The translations under genes and the position numbers were made by a program. The notes under the pieces were generated by a model. That model saw only the letters and a list, made by a program, of their open reading frames with translations, was not told the origin of the DNA and searched no databases. Shown piece by piece: positions 1-10,028 of a stretch of DNA of 64,000 nucleotides. The stretch is from Bathynomus jamesi. Its lineage: Eukaryota > Arthropoda > Malacostraca > Isopoda > Cirolanidae. Location: positions 1 to 64,000 of the forward strand of contig JAJOZX010012098.1 of NCBI GenBank assembly GCA_023014485.1, read 5' to 3'. How positions within the stretch are numbered: the first letter of the stretch is position 1; each line of letters opens with the position of its first letter.

Positions 1-59
1 ACACATATATATATATATAACACATATATATATATATATACACATATATATATATATAT

Positions 60-143
<84 letters not shown>

Positions 144-163
144 TATATATATATATATATATA

Positions 164-212
<49 letters not shown>

Positions 213-214
213 TC

Positions 215-282
<68 letters not shown>

Positions 283-305
283 ATATATACTATATATATA
301 TATCT
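1..305. repeat. (TA)n microsatellite
   Basis: Almost pure TA dinucleotide with a few AC and CT interruptions. No coding content; open frames here are simply Tyr-Ile repeats. It borders a TIR repeat beginning at 422, and similar tracts border many element ends in this window. Confidence 0.97.
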
Positions 306-421
306 GTGTTTGGGATTCATAAATTACTTATTTTTGCTTAGCGAACCAAAGTAAAGAGCAATGAAAAAGGAAAGTCAAGAAATACGACATATTTTCTGCA
401 TTTTCTCCACTGAAAAGAAAT

Positions 422-1003
422 TGAGGGGTCCCGCGTCTTGAAGCACCTAAGCGCCAAATTAAAATTCGCCAGAAATCGCCTCCAAAGTGCAGCAATATTT
501 TGGCAATAGTATATCTGTTATTAATTGAGCTAGAACGTTCATTTTTGGCTAAATTAGAGTTCTAAGTATGCTAATGAAGACTGAGTTTTTGGAATAGATT
601 TTTATATTTTATATATATTTTTTTATTTTCTTATTATGCCGAACTTTGGGTGAGATTTCTGGCACAGAATGATTCCATATTAATGTAAATCACATGTATG
701 GCAGGTAAATAAACATTCTTGAGTAAAAAGTCAATGCCTTATTGCCTATTATTAGTACAAAAATGAAAGAAATTAATAAAAAAAAGAAAAAATAGCACTA
801 TCACATCTGGGCGGCAGAGCCCAGCTGGCGATAGAGGTGAAAAAAGTAGTTCGCTTCATAAGGTTTTCAACCATACTTCTAGTGTCGTAAGGGCATTATA
901 ACCCAAACCACGCGATAGAGGAAGGGTGAAAATAGTGATATCCATCAAAAACACGTTTTCGCCTGTGGTGGCGCTTAGGTACCTTAAGACGCGCGACCCC
1001 TCA
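422..1003. mobile_element. TIR repeat (TGAGGGGTC ends), copy 1
   Basis: A non-coding repeat of about 580 bp with inverted ends TGAGGGGTCCCGCGTCTT on the left and a match ending GACCCCTCA on the right; the inverted similarity continues through the GGTACC(T) and GCGCC motifs. A second copy lies at 63540-63975 and shares the interior (TTAATTGAGCTAGAACGTTC and CACGTTTTCGCCTGTGG). No ORF. The target duplication is unclear (AT or AATT), so the superfamily is left open. Confidence 0.75.
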
Positions 1004-1017
1004 ATTATAAACGAGTA

Positions 1018-1020
<3 letters not shown>

Positions 1021-1086
<66 letters not shown>

Positions 1087-1190
1087 AATCTAGCGTGTAA
1101 TCTCATTTTACTTTGAAGTTAATTATATTTACGCTTCAATCCAAGCCACATATTTATAATTTACACTTCATTAAGGCGTTACATTGTGCG

Positions 1191-1230
<40 letters not shown>
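1021..1230. repeat. Two (TA)n tracts (1021-1084, 1194-1230)
   Basis: Pure TA tracts separated by about 110 bp of unrecognised unique-looking sequence. The second tract abuts the tail of the minus-strand SINE copy. Confidence 0.95.
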
Positions 1231-1254
1231 CTACAAAACAACAGAGTATAATTA

Positions 1255-1443
1255 ATGTAAAGAACGACGCTTGTGTAGAAGAGTGTTCCGTACAAGATGA
1301 GGAGGGAGAACGAGCAAATGAAAAATGAGGTACCTCGCAGGAATCGAACCCGGGATCATCTAATTGCCGGTCGGATATGTTAACTACTACACCAAGGACC
1401 CCAATTAGTCGGTACCCGTAATTCCCCTACATACGAGCGGAAT
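1255..1443 (-). mobile_element. tRNA-derived SINE, minus-strand arm of an inverted pair
   Basis: Read on the minus strand, 1402-1327 is a 76-nt tRNA-like head with an A-box-like GGTGTAGTAGTTAA and a B-box GGTTCGATTCC. The body runs on to a tail ending ACGCTTGTGTAG...TTCTTTAC next to (TA)n. The anticodon stem carries a mismatch, so this is a SINE head rather than a working tRNA. It is the inverted partner of the copy at 1480-1664. Confidence 0.8.
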
Positions 1444-1479
1444 ATGTATGGCATGCGAAGGTGCCCCCTCAGGGCATTT

Positions 1480-1664
1480 GATTCCACTCGTATGTAGGAG
1501 AATTACGGGTAGACTAATCGGGGTCCTTGGTGTAGTGGTTAACATATCCGACCGGCAATTGGATGATCCCGGGTTCGATTCCTGGGAGGTACCTCATTTT
1601 TCATTTGCTCGTTCTCCCTCCTCATCTTGTTCGGAACACTCTTCTACACAAGCGTCGTTCTTTA
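1480..1664 (+). mobile_element. tRNA-derived SINE, plus-strand arm of an inverted pair
   Basis: The tRNA-like head at 1520-1595 folds into a near-complete cloverleaf. The acceptor pairs at 6 of 7 positions, the T-loop is GTTCGATT, and a 5-bp anticodon stem encloses a CCGGCAA loop; C at position 33 in place of U argues against function. The pol III boxes TGGTGTAGTGGTTAA and GGTTCGATTCC are present. The body ends ACGCTTGT...TTCTTTATATATACACACA, a microsatellite tail typical of SINEs. The inverted-repeat arms also include about 40 bp upstream of the head. Confidence 0.8.
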
Positions 1665-1669
1665 TATAT

Positions 1670-2359
1670 ACACACACACACGTGATGTATCTGTCCAATA
1701 TAAATCCTAAAACTAAAAGATATTTTTTTTTTAGCCTTAGCTTCTGTAGATCTGTAGATCTAAATTGAAGGAAGAAAGCGTAAAACAAATAATGTAATGT
1801 TAAACGTCACTTTGAATTCCGTTCACGCTATATCTGATGTGGGTCGTTACACTTCCCGCTTCAGACCGTTCTCACTCATCGTTTGAAAGCGAGGCTGCCT
1901 GGAGTCCTGGACTGAGAGAATTGCTTACGGGAGGACCGAATTCATCTGAGGAACGAACTGCGCGGGAAATCCGGCATTGATAAGGAAAAAAAAAAAAAAA
2001 AAATCAAAGAAATTAAAATAGTAACTGGAAACTGTGAAGCAGTTCTCATAAAATATTTTTGGGAAACAATTTTCCAAATTTTTTATCTTTACATAAACTG
2101 TGGAATTCGAACGTTGAACATCTCTTACGAAATGCTTCCCAGTAATCCCAGTAACCCAATCTGGAAGTTCATTCAGATTTACTTTTGCAAAGTAAGATTT
2201 AGAAAGAAAAGTAATCTTGTAATTCAAGGATCTCCTCTCGCCTCGGATATTCCTTAAAATCGTGCCGTAAATTGGGCGAGAGTATTTGGAGAATATTTTA
2301 AACTGTTTATTACTTATTGTATATTTCTTTACTTTTTCTCGTGATATCATCTTGCTTTT

Positions 2360-2416
<57 letters not shown>

Positions 2417-2454
2417 CGTATGTGTGATATGATGATGCACACATACATATAGTA
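1670..2454. other. No recognisable gene; CA/TA microsatellite at 2362-2412
   Basis: I find no protein, RNA or repeat family that I recognise apart from a short (CA)n(TA)n tract. An open frame across 1925-2554 runs through the microsatellite and has no recognisable motif. Confidence 0.6.
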
Positions 2455-2788
2455 AACCCTCGTCCAACGCGTTTCGTCCAGCGCGAATTTGCTTATACAC
2501 GGAAAAATAAATGCGAACAATTATTTGCCGAAAGCGGAAAATTTGATTATACACGGTCCGCCAAACACGCTCTAATACAGTAGTACTGTACGCATGCCAA
2601 TGCGCGCTCTAGTGTTTTCTCCTACACTCTCCAACACTCCCGCATCTCCCTCCCTCTCGCGTCACCCCTCGCATCACCCTTTGTCTCAGTCCCGCTGACG
2701 CGTTAAGTTCAGTGAAGTTGTGTTGTATTGTATTGTATTGTTTTTGTCGTATTTTGTCGTTGTTTTGCTATTACCGTTAGACAGCAGT

Positions 2789-2985
2789 ATGGCACCAAAA
2801 CGTAAAGCATCTGCGAGTGATAGTGAAGAGAAGAAAAGTCGTAAGGTTATGACATTAGCCGAAAAAATAAAGATTCTAGGTAAGTCGCGCGGTGGTATGA
2901 GCATAACATCACTTTGCACGAGTATCACGTGAATGAGTCTACCAGACGCACCATCCGAAAGAGTGAAGAAAGATACGTGCTATTT
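2789..2985 (+). pseudogene. Tigger/CENP-B-like transposase, N-terminal fragment
   Basis: The ORF starts MAPKRKAS and continues with VMTLAEKIKILGKSR, the CENP-B N-terminal helix-turn-helix signature of Tigger/pogo transposases and their domesticated relatives. It reaches an early stop at 2930-2932, but the adjacent frame continues with YHVNESTRRTIRKSEE, the expected next helix, so one small frameshift explains the break. The catalytic DDE domain is absent. I see about 65 residues, against roughly 450-500 in intact family members. Confidence 0.8.
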
Positions 2986-3113
2986 TCATTTAATATATTT
3001 TTATTTATTATATGTAAATATTATGTTTATGATTTTATTATGTTCTTATTTCATATACAATATAGGTAGGAAAATTCATTTGTGCGCGAATAAAAAATCT
3101 ACATATCTAAGTA

Positions 3114-4447
3114 CAGGGTGTCCATAAATGATTACCCTGATTAAAACATGCTATAACTTTTAAATAAACACTCTTATTCAAACAGTTTTAATCATAAGTA
3201 GATAAACATAAAAAGTTTTGATACATAGTTAATGAACTTAATAAGCTTCCACATGTGCACCCCAAGTGGCACGTAAAATGTCTAAACGGTATTCACACTC
3301 ACGCCACACATTTTCCAACATTTGTAGGTTAACTGTTGCAATTGCATCCGTAATGTGTTCTCGCAATGTCCTGATATCTGGAACAACTGTTGCATAAACC
3401 AAATCTTTAACATGACCCCAGAGAAAGAAATCCAGCGGGGTAATGTCTGGTGATCTTGGGGGCCATGGGATTGGCCCGTCCCTGCCAATCCATCGATTTG
3501 GAAATGTTGCGTCGAGAGTTTCACGAACAACATGCGCCCAATGAGGGGGTGCCCCATCTTGTTGGGAGATGACAGTTGGCTACCTGTCCTGCAGCTGGGG
3601 GATGGCGTAATTGGTGAGCATATCCAGGTACACAGTTGCGGAAACAGTGTTCTCAGCGAAGAAGAAAGGACTAATTATCTGGTCATGCATTAGTCCACAC
3701 CAGACACTGATCTTCGGACTGCCCCGAATATGCTCCCTTACGGCACGTGGGTTTTCCGATCCCCAAATACGCACATTGTGTCTGTTGACTCTACCACTAA
3801 GATGAAACGTAGCCTCGTCTGAAAAGCAGACACGTAACAAGAAGTCATTATCCTCGTCAATGCTGTTCAAAATGTCAATAGCGAATTGTTCAAGCTTTGG
3901 ACAGTTATCAGGCTTCAGTTCTTGAACAATTTGTACCTTGTAGGCGTGTAACTTCAAACGTTTGTGTAACACCTTGTGCACCGTAGACTTCGGTATCTTT
4001 AGTTGGCATGAAGCTTGTCTCACCGATTTCCTTGGTGACCGTGTGAAAGCAGTTTGAATGTTTTCCACCGTCCCATCGGAAACTGATGGTCTACCACTGC
4101 TCTTTCCCTTTTCCACGTTTCCAGTTTCCAAGAATCTTTTCATCCACGACTTAATTAACTTCACATCAGGTGGATTCTTTCCATACTTTGTTCTGAACCT
4201 TCGCTGAACACTGACAGGAGATTTTGTTTCTGCAAGCCACACAACACATTGTGCCTTCTCTGTACAGACGCCATCTTAACTGAACAGCTACTACAGCGCT
4301 CCTAGCGGCGAATGCGGTAGACGAAACACACCAGCACAGAAACTCTATGCGTGTACGAGATCACCTGTAAAAAGAAAACGGATGCAAGATTCGTCATTAA
4401 AACACGAGAGCATACTGTTTTCAGTGTAAACATTTATGGACACCCTG
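3114..4447 (-). mobile_element. Tc1/mariner element with perfect 17-bp TIRs and TA duplication
   Basis: The ends are CAGGGTGTCCATAAATG (3114-3130) and its exact complement (4431-4447). Both are flanked by TA (3112-3113 and 4448-4449), the target duplication of the IS630-Tc1-mariner superfamily. The element is 1334 bp and almost wholly occupied by one transposase gene on the minus strand. It is nested in the Tigger remnant. Confidence 0.93.
3238..4274 (-). pseudogene. Tc1/mariner-like transposase with one stop and one frameshift
   Basis: A cut-and-paste DDE transposase acting on its own TIRs. The N-terminal helix-turn-helix region includes VQRRFRTKYGKNPPD and SGRPSVSD. The catalytic core shows CFSDEATFHLSG with the first Asp, QQDGAPPHW with the second, and SPDITPLDFFLWG with the third acidic site. 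The probable ATG is at 4274-4272; the frame is lost about 20 nt later in an A run (AGAGAAGG), is open again for 220 codons, and meets a single TAG at 3582-3580. Past that stop the same frame runs 113 codons to a natural TAA at 3240-3238. Length is about 345 residues, normal for the family. Two small lesions separate it from an intact gene. Confidence 0.9.
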
Positions 4448-4566
4448 TATTATTAATGGGAGACTTTACGCGGCCGCGTTCACGTATCCCCATTTATCCC
4501 ATAAGGTATGAAGTTTGCCCAACGCGGATTTACCTAACGCGCCGTTCTCAAGGAATGTATAATTAG

Positions 4567-5905
4567 AGGCAAAACTACCTACAAGAAAAAGACTTATACA
4601 ACCCAAATCAACATGGCTTCAGGGCTAGAAGATCATGCCTATCACAGCTACTAGACCATCAGGAGAAAATATTGGAAACATTGTGTCGAGGACAAAACAT
4701 AGATGTAATATATACGGACTTTGCTAAAGCCTTCGATAAATGTGACCATGGAAACAGCACACAAACTTAAGAATACAGGAAGGAGCTAGGAAGATGGATA
4801 TTTAATTTCTTGACTCAAAGAACAGAAAGAGTGGTGGTAAACGGAGTTAAGTCGGAAGTCTCGGAAGTCGTGAGCACTGTCCCACAAGGGACAGTATTAG
4901 CTCCCATGCTCTTCATAATAATGATTGCAGATATTGATGCAGATATTAAGGACAGTATTGTATCATGTTTCGCAGATAACACAAAGATATGTAAGAAAAT
5001 ATTGAACGAAGGTGACATAAGAAAATTACAAAATGACATTGAAACATTATTCCAGTGGGCATAAGACAACAATATGAAGTTCAACGAAGAAAAATTCCAA
5101 CTTCTAAGATATGGTAATAACAAGGAGATGCAGAATAAAAGATACAAAACTCTGCAAGATAAACAGATAATACCAAATCTACAAGTCAGGGATCTGGGAG
5201 TAATAATGTCGTCGGATACAGAATTCAGAGAGCACTACAACATCAAAATTACAACGGCTAGAAAAATAATGGGAATCATCTGGAGGAGCTTCCGCAGCAG
5301 AAAAGCAAACATCACGCTCAAATTATGGAAGAGTCTAGTCCTACCAATAAGTAAGTATTGCTCAGTACTCAAGTCCATACAGAAAACGAGACATTGTGAA
5401 CATTGAAGCTGTACAAAGGACTTTTACGTCTAAGATAGAGGAAACGGAAGGTGAAGACTACTGGTCTCGACTACAATCCCTGGAACTCTACTATCTCGAA
5501 AGAAGGTGCGAGCAGTACACAATAATATACATATGGAAAATACTTGAGGGCTCTGTCCCTAACCTTAGAAATGAAATAGAAACAAACTGGAATTAGAGAA
5601 GAGGCAGATTTTGTACGGTCCCAGCTGCGGTGGGACAAGGGGCCATGAAAACGAGGATGGAAAATACCCTCAGAATACGAGGCCCAAAGCTTTTCGATGA
5701 CCTACCAAAAGAAGTGAGGAATCTCCAGCACACCGACCTGAATAACTTCAAGAACCAGTTGGACAGATTTCTGTGCAAAGTCCCTGACCAGCCATGCGTG
5801 GCTGGCTATGAGGGCAGGAGGAGATCAGACAGCAATTCCCTCCTTCACCAAATCCTGCAAATGAGATGGGATGCTGCAGAGGGGTCGACCGAAGGTTGAT
5901 CCTTA
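4567..5905 (+). pseudogene. CR1-like LINE, RT C-terminal half and 3' end
   Basis: A non-LTR retrotransposon fragment. Near 4580 it reads YNPNQHGFR, then YTDFAKAFD (RT motif A, about 4711), VPQGTVLAPMLF (motif B), and FADNTKI, where the family has FADD; the second catalytic Asp has become Asn. Later segments read VRDLGVIMSSD, LEYCS-type KYCSVLKS, EAVQRTFTSKI, DYWSRLQSLELYYLERR and a C-terminus with GPKLFDDLPKEVRNL and GYEGRRRSDSNSLLHQ, the tail of a LINE I associate with decapod genomes. Several frameshifts break the frame. The 3' end runs into (GT)n(TA)n near 5930. Confidence 0.85.
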
Positions 5906-5955
5906 AACGTCGTTCGAACTCACCTAAAGTGTGTGTGTGTGTATATGTATATATA

Positions 5956-6035
5956 TGCTTGAGTTTGGACATTGCAAAGTTGCTATTATATATATATATA
6001 AAATAGCAACTTTGCAATGTCCAAACTCAAGCATT
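5956..6035. repeat. Hairpin around a (TA)n loop
   Basis: ATGCTTGAGTTTGGACATTG and its complement form arms of about 35 bp (AGCAACTTTGCAATGTCC on the right) around a short (TA)n loop, so a single strand would fold into a long stem. It lies directly after the LINE tail. I do not recognise the family. Confidence 0.85.
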
Positions 6036-6127
6036 TTAATGGCATGTCTTTCATTTCATTACAAAATAAATGACTAATTTATATGCAATTGACAAGCGGA
6101 AAATCAGTCAATTTTCCTTCGTCACTA

Positions 6128-6210
6128 TATAGGGTGGTCTAGAAGTCCTACTTCATTAAAGGAGATTTTCAAACTGTGGTGAGGCAGGACTCTTTGACCA
6201 CCCTGTATAT
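6128..6210. mobile_element. Short mariner-type MITE
   Basis: Imperfect inverted ends AGGGTGGTCTAGAAGTCCT and AGGACTCTTTGACCACCCT enclose about 45 bp and sit in TA-rich flanks. The size and AGGGTG ends fit a mariner-related MITE. Confidence 0.7.
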
Positions 6211-6544
6211 ACACAACTCCGGACCAAAAAAAAAAAAAAAAAAAAGAATAGTCTCAAATGCGCTCATAACCTTGATAATACCTTTAAATTATACACTTTT
6301 ATGAGGAATATCGAGTAACTGTGGCGTCATTCTGACAAAAAAAAAATCTGTTTGCCAGTTTTGAAAAAAATTAAAATATAGCAAAAACCTTATTAAATAG
6401 TGAAAAGTTAATGCATAGCGACATACGAAAATATTACAATGTCTTATCAGGTGTTACCAAAAATAGGATAAATTCGTTGTGTTTACCGAGTACTGCCGAT
6501 ATATTAAAGTGATTAAACCTTTATCAAAGACTTTTTAACTCTGC

Positions 6545-6780
6545 GTCTTAGTGTTTAGTTGGTCCATCCTTAATCCTGATTACGACCTCCAATCGACGTG
6601 GCATGGAGTCGACAAGCCTCTTGCATTCTTCTCTAGTTATCGATTGCCAGGTTGTCACCAAACACCTCTTCAGCTCATGGTTTACGCTTTTGACCCTTCT
6701 GCTCAGCAATATTCCATACATTCTCTTGGATTAAGTTCGGGAGAATTAGCTGGCCATGGTAGTACTTCAACTTCATAAGC
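6545..6780 (-). pseudogene. Tc1-type transposase C-terminus
   Basis: On the minus strand the sequence encodes WPANSPELNP followed by ENVWNIAEQ and then RLVDSMPRRLEVVI, the third catalytic region and terminal helix typical of Tc1-type transposases. Frameshifts and a stop are present. Only about 75 residues remain. The right arm of the inverted repeat keeps a second trace, with EAVIRVKVGRTKYED on the plus strand near 6902. Confidence 0.75.
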
Positions 6781-7076
6781 ATGAAACCACTCCATATAGC
6801 TCTTGTGCAGACTCCAGCATGCCATGTTCTAAGATTTCTTATTAAACGTGACAATTGACAGTTCTATTTACAAACGGAAGTGACCCCACACCATTTGCAT
6901 TGGAGGCCGTAATCAGGGTTAAAGTTGGACGAACTAAATACGAAGACGGAGTTAAAAAGTGTTTGATAACGGTTTAATATATTGGCAGTACTCAATAAAC
7001 AATGAATTTATTTTGGGTAATTTTTTGTAACACCCAACAAGATATTGTAATATTTTGGTAGGTATGTCGCTATATC

Positions 7077-7255
7077 TTTGGAAAACTTTGGTTTTGCTTC
7101 CGCTCGAATTATTCATTCGGGCGAAGGTCAAGCTTTTCACTCCACCTTAGACCTACAGTTTAACGTGGAAGCCGAACTACGCCCCACCAGCAGCCCAGCG
7201 TCTTAACCACTAGGCTACCAGGGTACCCATTTATCTACCAACCAATTTCTTTTTA
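7077..7255 (-). mobile_element. tRNA-derived SINE-like insertion
   Basis: On the minus strand, after GGGTACCCTGG, there is an A-box-like TAGCCTAGTGGTTAAG and a weaker B-box-like AGTTCGGCTTCC, spaced as in a tRNA head. It interrupts the right arm of the surrounding inverted repeat, whose similarity resumes on both sides, so it was inserted after that repeat formed. Confidence 0.6.
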
Positions 7256-7452
7256 TTGTGTGCATTATGCAACTATGCATTAATTTTTCACTATTTAATA
7301 AGGTTTTTCATATATTTTAATTGTTTTTACAAAACTGACACAAGGATGTGTGTTATCATAATGACGTCACAAATACAAGATATTCCTCATAAAGGTGTAT
7401 AACTTAAAGGCGTTATGAAGGTCATGAGCGCATTTGAGACAGTATTATACAG

Positions 7453-8107
7453 GTATACCCCGCTATGCGCGAATTTGAGGTTACGCGGTTGATTAATTGG
7501 GGATCTACCCCATAATAAAGCGAAAACACACTCGAGGTTACGTGGTTCAAAAATTCTCAAGTCCATCCGCGCGAACATTCGCGAGCATTCGAAGACGCTA
7601 ATTCCACACACGTGATTGAGTTCGGAACGCGAAACAAGCTTCCATAACTCAAATTTTTTTTTCTCAGATGCTCCTTCACCCGCCACATCAACTGCCGCAA
7701 CCTCCGAACACTCGGATCCAGAAAACCCTCCAACAACCCTTCAAACCTAAATTCTATATTGAAGTTTCCCTTCATTTGTTTATTTTTAATGTATTTGTTT
7801 ATTATTAATTAATAATATATTTGTTTATTATCAATGTATGATATTATGCATTAATTATTGTTCTATTTCAGGATTATAATTACAGTAATTTACAGTTGTT
7901 GTTATGTTATTTGATTGCATAAACAGTCGATAAGAGAGGTTTATCTACTGATTTTAGGGGTTTATTATAGTTTGAAAATTTTTTGTGGAACGTAACCCCC
8001 CCACTAATTAACATTGTATCTATGGGAAAATATACCTCACTGTACGCGAATTCACTATACGCGATAGTTTCCAGGAACACAACTACCGCATATAGCGGGG
8101 TATACCA
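7453..8107. mobile_element. Tigger/pogo-type non-autonomous element
   Basis: The ends AGGTATACCCCGCTATGCG and CGCATATAGCGGGGTATACC are inverted, and the subterminal parts also match (CGCGAATT and AATTCACTATACGCG). No transposase. The CCCGCTATGCGCG style is typical of pogo/Tigger derivatives. Confidence 0.75.
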
Positions 8108-8121
8108 TTTTATTGGTCCGG

Positions 8122-8123
<2 letters not shown>

Positions 8124-8161
<38 letters not shown>
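8124..8161. repeat. (GT)n microsatellite
   Basis: Pure GT repeat immediately right of the pogo-type element. From 8165 to 8585 I recognise nothing further. Confidence 0.97.
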
Positions 8162-8166
<5 letters not shown>

Positions 8167-8585
8167 GGAGCATTGTATACTTCTTCAGTACCTCACATCA
8201 CGTACAGTTGTCGGAAATGAGTATTATATCCCACTACCTGTCATTTTCATTCCTATTTGAGGTATGTGAGTGGGAATATTCGAAGTGAGAATTCCAAGTT
8301 TAGGAACGTAGTCTCCTGAATTGGGAAAGAGTAAAAATATAACGTGAGACAACTGCGTGCTCGACAGATATTTTCTACAAAAAAAAAATAAATAACTTCA
8401 GATGGGAAATAGGGTGGATCGATTTTACAGTTTTTTCGATTTCCATATTCTAATAGAAACAAAAACTTGTGCATGCATGAGAAAATAGCCTCTGTAAAAT
8501 CGTAGCTTAATAGGTAATCATCTTCTGCCCCCGGCAGAGCGATGAAAATCATATTTTAGTAGTCAAAAACGTATTTTAAACCCTA

Positions 8586-9259
8586 GCCTAGGGTATAAGT
8601 TGAACAGTGTTGGTGAGAGAACAGAGCCTTGAGGGACCCCGTTCGGAAAAAGCTTGTTTTTGGATGACTTGCCATTAAATGTGACATGTGAGTATCTTCC
8701 CGAAAGATAGTTGCTCAGCCACCTTTAGTGTTATTGTGCATGTTTGTGTTGAGTATTTTGTTTATGAGAGGGAAGCGTGGGATAGCATCAAATGCTTTAC
8801 TATTGTCTATTGTTGCTAATAGTGTACGTTGAGCTGGTCGTCTGGAGTTGATGCCATCCATGATGTGCTGCGTGAGGTTAGTGAGTAATGTCGTGGTTGA
8901 GTGGTGAGGTCTGAATCTATGTTGAGTAGGCGATAGTGGTATGTGTGGGTTGGTGATTTGTAAGATTAGGCTTTGTTACTTTGGAAGGTGTGCATAGTAA
9001 AGTAATAGGTCTATAGGAAGCTGGTTCTGTTGGATTTTTGTTTGGTTTGAGTAGTGTAATAATTTTACCTTGTTTCCATATGTCAAGAATAATACAGTGT
9101 TGGTATGAACATGTGCTGATATTTGTGGTGAGCTAGTATCCCCTGTGAGCCCAAGTGTTTAAGGTGTATGTTAGATATGTTGTCTGGTCCGGTAGCCTTC
9201 GAATTCTTAATGTTTTTTATGATCTTGGTGGTCTGGTCTGTATTGAAGGGTGTAATGGT
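8586..9259 (-). pseudogene. APE-type LINE, reverse transcriptase fragment
   Basis: On the minus strand, TITPFNTDQTTKIIKNIKNS and KATGPDNISNIHLKHL mark the start of the RT domain. They are followed by segments readable as YRPITLL, HGFRPHHST, DNSKAFDAIP (motif A) and NGVPQGSVLSP (motif B). Several frameshifts are present and the region after motif B is lost at the left. The matching endonuclease half is at 12756-13735; the two were separated by the CAGGG-ended element at 9260-12747. The endonuclease-then-RT order fits Jockey or a related APE clade. Confidence 0.8.
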
Positions 9260-10028
9260 CAGGGCTGTGGAGTCGATGATAAAATTTGCCGACTCCAACT
9301 CCGACTCCAGAAATCTGACTTGCATAAACGATTAGCTTTATTAGGCCAATGGAGATTCATAAACAAGGCATTTCGTCAGCACCACATGACTCATCAGGTT
9401 ACTTAGTGGCTATAACTATGCCTTAATGGCTTTTTTTCTCTTTATTCAAAAATTACAATAAATTCCAAAATACAAACTGATTGAAGCTTAAACAAAATAA
9501 GATTATTATTGGTTTAGCAAATTAATAAGATGTTTTTTGTATTATTATAAACATCCGTAACAAAATGTACTAACCTAAACTGAATTTGTTCTTAAAAAAA
9601 GGATCGCTTCCATTAAATCTTCTTTCAGTGATGCTTATCAAAATTATCAAATTGAAATCTAAATATCTGAAAAAGATTTAGGGTTGCTAGTACAAAATTT
9701 TTAAATATCCTTATTATTAATTATGTTAATTAATTAATTATAATCCTTATTAATTATAAGCAACTATATTTATATATTACACTGGTATGCATCAATTTTG
9801 CTGTCAAGGGTTTTGTAAGTGATTCTTATAGAGTTTTTCCTGCTGATTTCGAATCTGCAATCCGTTTTTCTCAATCAGCTCAGGTTATCCGGCTATGGCC
9901 TCATAAGTAAAATAGAATTTTTCGTGATTTTGTCAAAGCGGAATTGGAACAGTAACATCTATCATCACTTGTTTCACTTGTATAATATCTTTTTTTACTT
10001 TTCAGGCATATAGATAAAATATTTCATA

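Larger units (their letters stand above)
2455..4560 (+). mobile_element. Tigger/pogo-like element remnant, split by a mariner insertion
   Basis: The left part begins near AAACCCTCGTCCAACGCG, a Tigger-type end, and the right part resumes after 4449 with GCCCAACGCGGATTTACC, an inverted match to it. Between them lie an N-terminal transposase fragment (2789-2985) and a complete-ended Tc1/mariner element (3114-4447). Most of the transposase is missing, so this is a deletion derivative. Confidence 0.65.
6246..7437. mobile_element. Large imperfect inverted repeat holding Tc1 transposase remnants
   Basis: Sequence from 6246 (AGTCTCAAATGCGCTCATAA) matches the complement of 7437 leftward. Similarity continues through TAATAAGGTTTTT, the ACTGCCGATATATTAAA region and the transposase C-terminal code, giving arms of about 400 bp around a centre near 6780-6880. 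The right arm is interrupted by a SINE-like insertion (7077-7255). Two head-to-head Tc1 copies or a fold-back derivative would both explain it. Confidence 0.7.

Noticed and set aside
1..305. Tyr-Ile repeat open frames in TA tracts
   Set aside because: These are translations of microsatellites and recur wherever TA repeats occur.
1520..1595. Functional tRNA-Ala (loop reads GGC at the anticodon position)
   Set aside because: C replaces the invariant U33, the acceptor has a mismatch, and the sequence runs into a SINE body with a microsatellite tail.
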